The notes under the pieces: generated by a model
Told to the model about the DNA's origin: nothing
Seen by the model: only the letters and a program-made list of their open reading frames with translations
The model's database searches: none
DNA from: Candidatus Faecousia faecigallinarum
GTDB taxonomy: Bacteria; Bacillota; Clostridia; Oscillospirales; Oscillospiraceae
Direction: 5' to 3'
Length of the DNA stretch: 33,858 nt
Assembly: GCA_018712145.1 (NCBI GenBank)
Contig: DVHJ01000025.1
Span: 1 to 33,858, forward strand
Part shown: one piece after another, positions 24,081-32,068 of the stretch
Numbering within the stretch: position 1 is the stretch's first letter
Layout of the letters: each line of letters opens with the position of its first letter
Program-made: the position numbers and the translations under genes

Positions 24081-26258
24081 ATGAAGATCATCAAGCGCAA
24101 CGGCACAGAGGTCGTCTTCGATTTGGAGAAAATTGTCTCCGCCATCACCCGGGCCAACGCCGCAGTGGACGAGCAGTTCCGCATGACCCCCACCCAGATC
24201 AGCCGCATTGCCCAGAGCGTGGAGCTGAGCTGCCAGGAGATGGGCCGCAGTCCGGCAGTGGAGGAAATCCAGGACCTGGTGGAGAAGGCCATCATGGCCC
24301 ACGGCGCCTTTGAAGTGGCGAAGCAGTACATTACTTATCGATATACCCGGAGCTTGATCCGGAAATCCAACACCACCGACGACCGCATCCTCACCCTCAT
24401 TGAGAGCAACAATGAGGAGGTCAAGCAGGAAAACGCCAACAAAAATCCCACCGTCAACGCCGTCCAGCGGGACTACATGGCCGGGGAGGTGTCCAAGGAC
24501 ATCACCCGCCGGATCCTGCTGCCCAAGGAAATTGTGGAGGCCCACGAGGCGGGGATTATCCACTTCCACGATGCGGATTACTACGCCCAGCACATGCACA
24601 ACTGCGACCTGGTGAATCTGGAGGACATGCTGCAAAACGGCACCGTGATCTCCGGCACCATGATCGAGAAGCCCCACTCCTTCTCCACCGCCTGCAACAT
24701 TGCCACCCAGATCATTGCCCAGGTGGCCTCCAACCAGTACGGCGGCCAGTCCATCAGCCTGACCCACCTGGCCCCCTTCGTCCAGGTGAGCCGGGAGAAA
24801 ATCCGGGCCGCCGTGGAGCGGGAGCTGGAGGCCTTCGGCGTCCGCCCGGCGGAGGAGACGGTGGCCAAAGTGGTGGAGGACCGGCTGCGGGAGGAGATCC
24901 GCCGGGGGGTGCAGACCATCCAATACCAGGTGGTCACCCTGATGACCACCAACGGCCAGGCCCCCTTCATCACCGTGTTCATGTACTTGAACGAGGCCAA
25001 AACCCCCCAGGAAAAGAAGGATCTGGCGGTCATCATTGAGGAAATGCTGCTCCAGCGGTATGAGGGAGTAAAAAATGAGAAAGGCGTGTGGATTACCCCC
25101 GCCTTCCCCAAGCTGATCTACGTGCTGGAGGAGGACAATGTCCGGGCCGGTACCCCCTACTGGTACCTGACCAGGCTGGCGGCCAAATGCACCGCCAAGC
25201 GCATGGTGCCGGACTACATCTCCGAGAAGAAAATGCTGGAGCTGAAGGTGGACAAAACCGGCCGGGGCAATTGCTACACCTGCATGGGCTGCCGCTCCTT
25301 CCTCACCCCCTATGTGGACGAAAACGGCCGGCCCAAATACTACGGCCGGTTTAACCAGGGGGTGGTGACCATCAACCTGGTGGACGTGGCCCTGTCCTCC
25401 GGCAAGGATATGGACAAATTCTGGCAGATTTTTGACCAACGGCTGGAGCTGTGCCATCAGGCGCTGATGTGCCGCCACAACCGGTTAAAAGGCACACTGT
25501 CTGACGCGGCCCCCATTTTGTGGCAGTACGGCGCCCTGGCCCGGTTGGAGAAGGGCGAGCCCATTGACAAGCTGCTGTACGGCGGCTATTCCACCATCTC
25601 CCTGGGGTACGCGGGGCTGTATGAGTGCATCAAGTACATGACCGGCCACTCCCACACCGATCCGGCGGCCACTCCCTTTGCCTTGGCGGTGATGCAGCAC
25701 ATGAACGACGCCTGCGCCGGGTGGAAGAAAACCCACAACATTGACTTCAGCCTCTACGGCACGCCCCTGGAATCCACCACCTACAAGTTTGCCAAGTGCC
25801 TGCAAAAGCGGTTCGGGCTGATTCCCGGCATCACCGACAAGAGCTACATCACCAACTCCTACCACGTCCATGTGGCCGAGCCCATTGATGCGTTCACCAA
25901 GCTGGCCTTTGAGGCCCAGTTCCAGCGGCTCAGCCCCGGCGGCGCCATCAGCTATGTAGAGGTGCCCAATATGCAGAACAACATCGATGCGGTGCTGGAG
26001 GTGATGCAGTTTATCTATGAGAATATTATGTATGCCGAGCTGAACACCAAGTCCGACTACTGCCAGGTCTGCGGCTTCGATGGGGAAATTGAGATCCAGG
26101 AGGACGAAGACGGCAAGCTGGTGTGGACCTGTCCCCAGTGCGGCAACCGGGACCAGAGCAAGATGAATGTGGCCCGGCGCACCTGCGGCTACATCGGCAC
26201 CCAGTATTGGAACCAGGGCCGCACCCAGGAGATCCGGGACCGGGTGCTCCACCTGTAA
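24081..26258 (+). CDS. nrdD: Anaerobic ribonucleoside-triphosphate reductase (class III)
   Basis: A 725-residue glycyl-radical enzyme that makes deoxyribonucleotides without oxygen. An ATP-cone regulatory domain occupies about 1-95 (MKIIKRNGTEVVFDLEKIV at the start). The catalytic body follows, with HNCDLVNLEDML near 173-184. Near the C-terminus a zinc site is formed by C661-x2-C664 and C684-x2-C687, and the radical is expected on G703 in RRTCGYIGTQYWNQGRTQE. The length is normal. ATG 24081 has AGAGGAG upstream. The activating enzyme NrdG, usually encoded next door, is not found in this window, so activation must come from elsewhere. It has its own promoter with a palindromic leader and a strong terminator. 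Confidence 0.96.
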   Translation: MKIIKRNGTEVVFDLEKIVSAITRANAAVDEQFRMTPTQISRIAQSVELSCQEMGRSPAVEEIQDLVEKAIMAHGAFEVAKQYITYRYTRSLIRKSNTTDDRILTLIESNNEEVKQENANKNPTVNAVQRDYMAGEVSKDITRRILLPKEIVEAHEAGIIHFHDADYYAQHMHNCDLVNLEDMLQNGTVISGTMIEKPHSFSTACNIATQIIAQVASNQYGGQSISLTHLAPFVQVSREKIRAAVERELEAFGVRPAEETVAKVVEDRLREEIRRGVQTIQYQVVTLMTTNGQAPFITVFMYLNEAKTPQEKKDLAVIIEEMLLQRYEGVKNEKGVWITPAFPKLIYVLEEDNVRAGTPYWYLTRLAAKCTAKRMVPDYISEKKMLELKVDKTGRGNCYTCMGCRSFLTPYVDENGRPKYYGRFNQGVVTINLVDVALSSGKDMDKFWQIFDQRLELCHQALMCRHNRLKGTLSDAAPILWQYGALARLEKGEPIDKLLYGGYSTISLGYAGLYECIKYMTGHSHTDPAATPFALAVMQHMNDACAGWKKTHNIDFSLYGTPLESTTYKFAKCLQKRFGLIPGITDKSYITNSYHVHVAEPIDAFTKLAFEAQFQRLSPGGAISYVEVPNMQNNIDAVLEVMQFIYENIMYAELNTKSDYCQVCGFDGEIEIQEDEDGKLVWTCPQCGNRDQSKMNVARRTCGYIGTQYWNQGRTQEIRDRVLHL

Positions 26259-26313
26259 ATTCCCCTGGGCGGAATCCTCAGGGGGGAATTCCCAAATCCC
26301 CGGTCAATGCATC

Positions 26314-26347
26314 GGGCCTGCTGCCAAGTTGGCAGCAGGCCCCTTTT
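26314..26347 (+). terminator. Rho-independent terminator after nrdD
   Basis: A perfect 12-bp stem, GGGCCTGCTGCC (26314-26325) with GGCAGCAGGCCC (26331-26342), has a 5-nt loop and is followed by CTTTT. Confidence 0.88.
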
Positions 26348-26393
26348 GCACGGCAGTCCCCCCTTGCCTAGCGTAAGCCCGCCAAGTCTCTGC

Positions 26394-26442
26394 CTGTCAT
26401 TGCGAGGAGCGGGGCGGCTGCACCGCGACGTGGCAATGACAG
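26394..26442. repeat. Solo palindromic end-hairpin of the repeat family
   Basis: A 49-bp near-palindrome from CTGTCATTGC to GCAATGACAG with the G-rich inner hairpin (GGAGCGGGGCGGC / GCACCGCGACG). It looks like one terminal repeat closed on itself, without the central body, and so may be the minimal unit of the family. Degenerate inverted-orientation units fill 26443-26560. Confidence 0.75.
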
Positions 26443-26560
26443 TGGGGAGGTGTCATCGCGCCCCGTGCCCTCACTCCCCTGCACCGCTGCCACGCAGCAA
26501 GTTTCCACGCACCCGACGCGCCCCACGGCCTTGCACCCGCTGACACGCCGCCGCCTTCTG

Positions 26561-26752
26561 CATGTCATTGCGAGGAGCGGGGCGGCTGCACCGCGACGTG
26601 GCAATCCGCGTCCCCGCAGGAGCACAAAACGAGAAGCAGTACCTAAGGCGAATTCCCAACCATCTACGAATTTGCCCAAACCGCAGCCAACTTGTCAAGT
26701 ATCTCTGCGGGGATGCGGATTGCCACGTCGCTTCGCTCCTCGCAATGACATG
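26561..26752. repeat. Complete MITE-like composite element, copy 5
   Basis: 192 bp from CATGTCATTG to CAATGACATG. The left hairpin is the G-rich GGAGCGGGGCGGCTGCACCG version and the right is CGTCGCTTCGCTCCTCG. The centre has AAGGCGAATTCCCAACC followed by ATCTACGAATTTGCCC. The body closely resembles that of copy 6 at 29361. Confidence 0.85.
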
Positions 26753-26917
26753 CAGAAATATGCGGCGTGTACGCATGGCAACTACGTGGTGCCGGGGCAA
26801 ATTCGTTACGCTTTCCGCATTCGCCAAGGGCACTGCCGGACAGCCCCTTCCGCCCTGTCCGCGCATTCACTACCAAGCGAATCAGTAACACAGCAGTGCA
26901 CAGAAACGCAGAGAACA

Positions 26918-26949
26918 GGGAAAGCGCCCCGCTGAGCGGGGCGCTTCCC
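26918..26949. terminator. Strong GC hairpin between convergent genes
   Basis: AAGCGCCCCGC (26922-26932) pairs perfectly with GCGGGGCGCTT (26936-26946) around a TGA loop, flanked by GGG and CCC that extend the stem. No T-run follows on either strand, so calling it a terminator is tentative. Confidence 0.45.
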
Positions 26950-27159
26950 TTGCGCATAAAACAGATAAAAGAGAGAGGTAGGAAGTCGTCCAAACTAGAA
27001 GGACAAACGAGGGATGCGGCAGTAAGGGATGCGGCTCACGGCTTCCGTATCACCTTACGCCCATATGATAAGCCATATATTTGAACAGATCATGAACAAA
27101 TAGAAAACAATGGATGAAAGAGATATGAACGCCTCCGCCGGCCGGGCAATCCGGCCTCT
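26950..27159. other. AT-richer block without a recognisable gene
   Basis: This stretch is visibly richer in A and T than its surroundings. It contains a direct repeat, GGGATGCGGC (around 27012 and 27028), a run CATATGATAAGCCATATAT (27062-27080), and an inverted repeat, CCGGCC/GGCCGG, just after the phosphopantetheinyl transferase stop. I find no convincing open frame with an RBS. It could hold a small RNA, a decayed gene or the 3' region of the minus-strand operon. Confidence 0.35.
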
Positions 27160-27726
27160 TCACGCCGGGTGGAAGCCCTCCGGCCCCGGCAGCCACAGCT
27201 CCGGCTGGCAATCCGGCAAGCAGGGGGCGCACAGGGCAATGGCATGGCCCTGCCAACGCCACAGGGAAAAGCGCAGGCCGCTTCCCGCCAACCTGGCCTG
27301 GGGATAGTCCAGGGCGAAGCTCAGGTGGTTGGGATAGCCGGCCAGGCCTTGGCCGGAATATTTCACCGCCGCTTCTTTCAAGGTCCAGTAGGTAAGCAGC
27401 AGCTCTCCCGGCGCCGGAGAGGCCTGCCACTGGGCAAATTCCTGGGGGGAAAGTACTTTTTTGGCCAGGTTCGGATTCACCCGGCGGTTCAGCGGCTCCG
27501 CGTCCAGCCCCACCGGCCAGGCAGCCAGGGCGCAAAACACCATTTCCCGGGTGTGGGAAATGCCACAGTGCCACGGTCCCTGGGCAAAATATGGCTTACC
27601 CCCAGGCTGCCGGGCCAGGGTTGGCATCCCCTGGCCGGTGTGGCGGCGGTACAGCGCCGCCAGTAATCCCCGGGCGTCGGCACTGCCCTGCCCGGGCCGG
27701 GTAGGGGCGGCGGCAAGCCAAACCAT
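27160..27726 (-). CDS. Sfp-type 4'-phosphopantetheinyl transferase
   Basis: A 188-residue enzyme expected to move phosphopantetheine from coenzyme A to a carrier protein. The family motifs are in order: GKPYF (43-47), CGISHT (54-59), VGLDAEP (72-78) with magnesium ligands D75 and E77, and WTLKEAAVKYSGQGL (114-128) with E118 and K122. It is shorter than typical Sfp (about 220-230), mainly at the N-terminus. ATG 27726 begins 10 nt after the stop of the NYN gene and follows a G-rich RBS, so the two are cotranscribed. No polyketide or non-ribosomal peptide gene is in the window, so its carrier protein is unknown; fatty-acid ACP or a remote pathway is possible. Confidence 0.85.
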   Translation of the reverse strand: MVWLAAAPTRPGQGSADARGLLAALYRRHTGQGMPTLARQPGGKPYFAQGPWHCGISHTREMVFCALAAWPVGLDAEPLNRRVNPNLAKKVLSPQEFAQWQASPAPGELLLTYWTLKEAAVKYSGQGLAGYPNHLSFALDYPQARLAGSGLRFSLWRWQGHAIALCAPCLPDCQPELWLPGPEGFHPA

Positions 27727-27736
27727 GGCCACCCCC

Positions 27737-29113
27737 CTACCTGGCCTTGAGGCGGATGGAGACGTTGCCATCCTTCTCAATTTCCAGGTGCATTGGTTTG
27801 ATAAACCGGTTGTAAAATTGTTCCTTCTCCGCTTCTGACAGGCCCGCCCGGGTAGTCTGGCAGGCAAACTCCAGCATGTCGTTGACGTTCAGCCGGAACG
27901 CCTGATCCAAATACCGGTACAGCTCCTGAAGTAATGCATTTATTTTAATATCATTTGTTTCTCCGGAATAAAAATCATCAATATAGCAATAGAATATCCC
28001 AGACTCTGCCAAAGCCGCCTTGATGGCCGGGCCGCACTTTTCATGCTCCACCATCACCAGAAACCGGGCCTCCGGCAGGGAGGAGATCAGGCCCCAGTAA
28101 TCCGAGTCGCTGGAGACCAAAACAAAGGAGTCCACATGATTTTTATAGTATTCGTGGCAGGTGCCGGCAGTGAGTTTAATGTCCACCAGGGACTTGTTCT
28201 GTTTGATCCGCTCGATTCTCACGTGTTCCACCGGCACATGGATATAGGTATTGAGAATCCCCCAGGCGGAAGCGGCATGCACATCGTCATAGAGAATAAT
28301 CTTGGAGATTTTGTCCAGGGCCAGGGGGTCCAAGCCCCGGAGGGTGGCGCACAGCTTATAGGGATCGGAATTTTCGCAGTCCACCACAACCACGGTTTTT
28401 CCGCTGCCATCCAAGAAGTCCCGGATGCTGCCCTTGGTGTAGCTGCCCGCGTCGGAGACCTTGCTTAAATCCTCAAATTCATCCCCGTTCCACTGGTACA
28501 GCAGGGTGACAAACTTCCGGTCGTTGTAGAGAATGTTCCCCTGCTCCTCCGCCGGCCAATTGAGATAGACCTGGTAAGGGTAGCAGTTGCGGTGGCTGTT
28601 GTAAAACCCGGCAGCTTGCCGGATACCGGCAGGGGTCAGCCCCTGGGGCATCAGGAAGGCTTCCCGCACATAGGGCCAACTGAGCCAAATGGGAAACAAT
28701 GCTTTGCAATTGTTGATTCGGTCCGAAATCAGGCGATTTACGTCAACCAAATAGTCGTTCAAGGTGTGTTTTGCCCGCAAAATATCCACCCCGTCCGCCG
28801 CCAGGCGGTCTATCGACTCCCGAGGAATCTCCCCAATGCCCATCAGGCCCCGGTATTCCCTGGTCATTTGCTGGGAAATCACCCGGTAGAACCGCACCAT
28901 GGCAGTGCGCAATATGCTCAGATTCCGAACAATCCGGGCATGCTTCTGCCGGTCCAGGGTCTCATACACCTCCAGTTTGGGCGGCTCCACCTCCAGCTCG
29001 AATATCCGCCGGGGCACGCCCAGCAGATACGCCATGGGGGAGACTACACTGTAGGTATTCCGGCTGTGGAATTGATCCAGAACCGCCGGGTTCTGGGCTG
29101 CTTCCAAGGCCAT
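27737..29113 (-). CDS. NYN-domain (PIN-like) putative nuclease
   Basis: A 458-residue protein. Residues about 238-385 form a NYN/PIN-like domain: TVVVVDCENSD with D245, LVDIKLTAGTCHEY with D311, and FVLVSSDSDYWGL with D336 and D338. Together these would give the acidic metal site of an RNA-cleaving nuclease. The N-terminal 230 residues are mostly helical and I do not recognise them; the C-terminal 70 (LLQELYRYLDQAF, then LEIEKDGNVSIRLKAR) are also unassigned. ATG 29113 is preceded by AAGGTGA. It is followed 10 nt later by a phosphopantetheinyl transferase gene. RNA processing or a defence role is possible; neither can be decided here. No promoter is clear. Confidence 0.75.
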   Translation of the reverse strand: MALEAAQNPAVLDQFHSRNTYSVVSPMAYLLGVPRRIFELEVEPPKLEVYETLDRQKHARIVRNLSILRTAMVRFYRVISQQMTREYRGLMGIGEIPRESIDRLAADGVDILRAKHTLNDYLVDVNRLISDRINNCKALFPIWLSWPYVREAFLMPQGLTPAGIRQAAGFYNSHRNCYPYQVYLNWPAEEQGNILYNDRKFVTLLYQWNGDEFEDLSKVSDAGSYTKGSIRDFLDGSGKTVVVVDCENSDPYKLCATLRGLDPLALDKISKIILYDDVHAASAWGILNTYIHVPVEHVRIERIKQNKSLVDIKLTAGTCHEYYKNHVDSFVLVSSDSDYWGLISSLPEARFLVMVEHEKCGPAIKAALAESGIFYCYIDDFYSGETNDIKINALLQELYRYLDQAFRLNVNDMLEFACQTTRAGLSEAEKEQFYNRFIKPMHLEIEKDGNVSIRLKAR

Positions 29114-29214
29114 GGTATCACCTTCTTCGCGTTATGTTAAAATCGTCATAATCATTTCCTGTTGTATTTTGTTGCGCCGGCAGGCGGTAGGCTTCGCCCG
29201 GCAGTGCCCCGGCC

Positions 29215-29360
29215 GTTTCCCGGCAGTGCGCTCTTGCACCCGCTGAAGCGTCCCCGCCTTCCGCCCGTCATTGCGTCCTTGCAAACGCAGAAGCGTCCCC
29301 GCCTTCTGCATGTCATTGCAAAACACGCCCTTGCAAACGCAGACACGCCTCCGTCTTTAA
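29215..29360. repeat. Inverted-orientation repeat units
   Basis: Three related units read CTTGCACCCGCTGAAGCGTC, CTTGCAAACGCAGAAGCGTC and CTTGCAAACGCAGACACGCC, each followed by CATGTCATTG or a variant of it. They are the reverse complement of the 45-bp units elsewhere and lead into the complete element at 29361. Confidence 0.75.
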
Positions 29361-29548
29361 CATGTCATTGCGAGCCAGTGCGCACACTGGCGTGGCAATC
29401 CGTTTCTCCTTGCAGCAGCGCAAAACGAGAAGCAGCACCTAAGGCGAACCCGCAACCATCTACGAATTCGCCCAAACCGCAGCCAATTTGTCAGGTTGCC
29501 CTGCGGGGATGCGGATTGCCACGTCGCTTCGCTCCTCGCAATGACATG
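29361..29548. repeat. Complete MITE-like composite element, copy 6
   Basis: 188 bp from CATGTCATTG to CAATGACATG. The left hairpin is CCAGTGCGCACACTGG and the right is CGTCGCTTCGCTCCTCG. The central part (AAGGCGAACCCGCAACCATC, TACGAATTCGCCC) is close to copy 5. It lies between two genes on the same strand. The 135 bp after it holds degenerate repeat only. Confidence 0.88.
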
Positions 29549-29683
29549 CTAAAACTTGCCGGGTGTCCGCACAGCACCAGGGTACTGCCGGGCTGAAGTT
29601 TGCCCCCTGTCCCCATAATACCGGCGCGCCACCGGAGTACTGCCGGAAAACGTCCTTACGGCAGGGACAGGCCCCCATCCAGT

Positions 29684-30403
29684 TTACGCCCGGGAATTGC
29701 CCGTCAAATTCAGCACCACGTGGCCGGCCATCATCAGCCCTGCCACGGAGGGGACCCAAGGCACCGAGGCGGGAATCCTCCGCCGGCCTGGCGGAGGCGC
29801 CTCCAGGGGCAGCGGCGTCAGGGCAGGCTCCGGACTGAACAGCACCGGGTGGTGCAGGATTCCTCTGGCCCGCAGTTCCCGGCGGATCACCCGGGCCAGG
29901 GGGCAGAAGGTGGTTCCGGCGATGTCCGTGATTTGGAAAGCCTGGGGATTTAGCTTGTTCCCGGTCCCCAGGGCGCTGAGGATGGGGATGTTCAGCCGGT
30001 GGGCCTGGACAATCAGGCTCAGCTTGCAGGATACCAGGTCAATGGCATCCACAATATAATCATAGGGTTGGTCAAAAAACCGGTCCTTGTCTTCCTCGGT
30101 ATACAGGGCCACCAGGGCCCGTACCTGGCAATCCGGGTTGATATCCGCCACCCGATTGGCCATCACCTGGGCCTTCGGCTGGCCCAGGGTGGAGGTCAGG
30201 GCGCACAGCTGACGGTTGAGGTTGGTGGAGGAAACCACGTCGCTGTCCACTAAGGTCAGCCGGCCTACCCCCGCCCGGGCCAGGGCTTCCGCCGCATAGC
30301 TGCCCACGCCGCCGATGCCGAACACCGCCACATGGCTGCCGGCCAGAATCTCCAGGGCCTTGCCGCCTAGGGCCATCTCGGTGCGGAGAAAAGGCCGGTT
30401 CAT
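29684..30403 (-). CDS. tcdA: tRNA threonylcarbamoyladenosine dehydratase
   Basis: A 239-residue E1-like (ThiF/MoeB superfamily) enzyme that uses ATP to cyclise the t6A modification at position 37 of ANN-decoding tRNAs. The nucleotide loop is FGIGGVGS (28-35). DSDVVSSTNLNRQ (53-65) is the ATP-contact segment typical of the family. The TcdA-specific pattern IAGTTFCPLARVIRRELR lies near 169-186. The length is normal for TcdA and shorter than MoeB or ThiF, and the zinc cysteines of those proteins are absent. The start ATG overlaps the stop of the IscR-like gene (ATGA), so it is the last gene of the larE-larB-larC-rrf2 transcript, translationally coupled. Confidence 0.9.
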   Translation of the reverse strand: MNRPFLRTEMALGGKALEILAGSHVAVFGIGGVGSYAAEALARAGVGRLTLVDSDVVSSTNLNRQLCALTSTLGQPKAQVMANRVADINPDCQVRALVALYTEEDKDRFFDQPYDYIVDAIDLVSCKLSLIVQAHRLNIPILSALGTGNKLNPQAFQITDIAGTTFCPLARVIRRELRARGILHHPVLFSPEPALTPLPLEAPPPGRRRIPASVPWVPSVAGLMMAGHVVLNLTGNSRA

Positions 30404-30873
30404 GCCTTTCCCTCCCCGGTGCAGCGGCAGATATTGCGCCGCTCCCCCGCATCCGGTAAATCCTGGGGAAGCCGCCCCTGGAGCAGGTCCGCCAGGCTCA
30501 CCTGGCGCAGGTAGCCGTCAATGATCCGGTCCAACTGCCGCCACATGGGATAGGTGATGCAGCTGCCGGTTTTGTCACAGGCGGCCCCCGGCTCCAAGCA
30601 GTACACCGGCGCCAGGCTGCCTTCGGTCAGCTGCAAAATCTCCCCCACGGAGCAGTCCTCCGGCGGCCTGGCCAGCTGGTAGCCGCCCCCCTTCCCCCGG
30701 AGGCTGCGCACCAAACCGGCCCGGTTCAGCATGGCCACAATACTCTCCAAATATTTCATGGAGATGTTCTGCCGCTGGGCCACCTCCCGCAGGGAGACAT
30801 AGGCTTGGGGGTCCTGCTGGGCCAGATCCAGGCAGACCATCAGGGCGTACCGCCCCTTTGAGGAAACCATCAT
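30400..30873 (-). CDS. Rrf2/IscR-type iron-sulfur regulator
   Basis: A 157-residue transcription factor. The winged helix-turn-helix occupies about 1-70 (MMVSSKGRYALMVCLDLAQ at the start; ISMKYLESIVAMLNRAGLV at 37-55; GKGGGYQLARP at 60-70). Three cysteines, C92, C99 and C105, in YCLEPGAACDKTGSC match the [2Fe-2S] ligands of IscR-type proteins, so it probably senses iron-sulfur status. ATG 30873 is preceded by GGAGGTGA; a second ATG follows at once. It lies between larC (22 nt upstream) and tcdA (overlapping). No iscS or iscU is near, so its targets may include this operon and unlinked cluster-assembly genes; that is inference. Confidence 0.87.
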   Translation of the reverse strand: MMVSSKGRYALMVCLDLAQQDPQAYVSLREVAQRQNISMKYLESIVAMLNRAGLVRSLRGKGGGYQLARPPEDCSVGEILQLTEGSLAPVYCLEPGAACDKTGSCITYPMWRQLDRIIDGYLRQVSLADLLQGRLPQDLPDAGERRNICRCTGEGKA

Positions 30874-30895
30874 TACACTCACCTCCGTGGAGCCA

Positions 30896-32068
30896 TTAGG
30901 GCAAACCGCCGTCCCGGCGCACCTGGCGCAGGGGCAGGCCCGTCTGCCGGGCAATCCGGGCCAGGTCCTCATACTCCGCCTTGGCATTCTCTCCGGCCAC
31001 CTTTACCGCCACCGGCCCCCAGGGGGTTTCGGCGGTTTCCTGCCGGCGGGGCAGGGTCACCCGCCTCAGCTCCGCCTGGCGGATGCCCAGGGTAGTGGTG
31101 TGGCGGAACATGGCCTGGGTGAGGGCGGGGCCGTCTTCCGGACGGCACAGGCAGGTAAGCAGTACCCCGGGCCGGTTCTTCTTCATCCCCACGGCGGTGG
31201 TGTACACCTCCAGGGCGCCGGCCTGCCACAGCTGCTCCTGGGCAAACCCAATCTCCTCCGGGGTCATGTCGTCTAAATTGCAGGACAGGCTCAGCACCCG
31301 GTTCCCGGTTCTCACCGCCGGGCCCAGGATTGCCCGGACGCAGTTGGCCGCCGGGAAATCCTTGCTGCCCATGCCGTAGCTCACCGCCTGAACCGCCATG
31401 CAGGGCTGGGAGCCGAAGCCGCCGACAAAGTGCCTCAGCAGGGCCGCACCGGTGGGGGTACACAGCTCGCCCTGGATTTCCCCGCCGTAGGTGGGGATGC
31501 CCTCAAGGAGCAGGACCGTGGCCGGCGCCGGCACCGGCAAAATGCCATGGGCGCAGCGCACCCGGCCGCTGCCCACGTGTACCGGGGAAGCGTACACCTC
31601 CCCCGGGGCAAGGGTGTGCATCAGCAGGCACACGGCGGTGACGTCCGCCACCGCATCCATGGTGCCCACCTCGTGGAAGTGGATCTCCTCCACCGGCACA
31701 CCGTGCACCTGACTCTCCGCCTGGGCCAGGGCGCCGTACACCGCCAGCACATCCCGGGCCACCGCCTCCGGCAGGGTCAGGCGATCCTTCACCAGGTGGC
31801 CGATGGCGGCCAGGCTGCCGCCGGGATGGTCATGGGGGTGATCATGATGGTGGTCATGGGGATGGCCTTCTGCCTGTCCATGGACGGCAACGGCCAGATG
31901 CAGGCCGGCAATGCCGCATTTCACCGATTTTTCCAAAGTGAACTGCACCCCCGGCAGTCCCAGGCCGTTGAGTTTTTCCACAAAGCCGGCAGGGTCCGGC
32001 AGAAGGCCCAGCAGGGCCGCCGCCAGCATATCCCCGGCGGCCCCCATGGACAGATCAAGATAAAGCAT
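30896..32068 (-). CDS. larC: Nickel-pincer cofactor nickel insertase LarC
   Basis: A 390-residue enzyme that inserts nickel into pyridinium-3,5-bisthiocarboxylic acid mononucleotide, the last step in making the nickel-pincer nucleotide cofactor. The N-terminus [20 protein letters not shown] is typical. A histidine-rich loop, [17 protein letters not shown] (about 68-84), is a likely nickel-binding stretch. [14 protein letters not shown] follows at about 129-142, and [14 protein letters not shown] near 265-278. In some lactobacilli LarC requires a ribosomal frameshift; here it is one uninterrupted frame. ATG 32068 is preceded by GGAGG and lies 14 bp inside the end of larB, so the genes are coupled. 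The rrf2 gene follows 22 nt after the stop. Confidence 0.93.
   Translation of the reverse strand: MLYLDLSMGAAGDMLAAALLGLLPDPAGFVEKLNGLGLPGVQFTLEKSVKCGIAGLHLAVAVHGQAEGHPHDHHHDHPHDHPGGSLAAIGHLVKDRLTLPEAVARDVLAVYGALAQAESQVHGVPVEEIHFHEVGTMDAVADVTAVCLLMHTLAPGEVYASPVHVGSGRVRCAHGILPVPAPATVLLLEGIPTYGGEIQGELCTPTGAALLRHFVGGFGSQPCMAVQAVSYGMGSKDFPAANCVRAILGPAVRTGNRVLSLSCNLDDMTPEEIGFAQEQLWQAGALEVYTTAVGMKKNRPGVLLTCLCRPEDGPALTQAMFRHTTTLGIRQAELRRVTLPRRQETAETPWGPVAVKVAGENAKAEYEDLARIARQTGLPLRQVRRDGGLP

Noticed and set aside
22839-25478. An 879-codon minus-strand frame extending galM through nrdD
   Set aside because: Mutarotases are about 340 residues. AAGGAGG, a promoter and the family N-terminus place the start at 23867; the rest is antisense to nrdD.
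24081-26258. NrdR box naming for the ACAAGATGTTGT dyad
   Set aside because: NrdR sites are usually paired 16-bp boxes of ACACTATATATAGTGT type. The single 12-bp dyad here does not match well enough.
26664-26993. A 109-codon minus-strand frame with a hydrophobic stretch near its N-terminus
   Set aside because: Its N-terminal part translates the GC hairpin at 26918-26949 and its end translates the repeat. No good RBS is seen.
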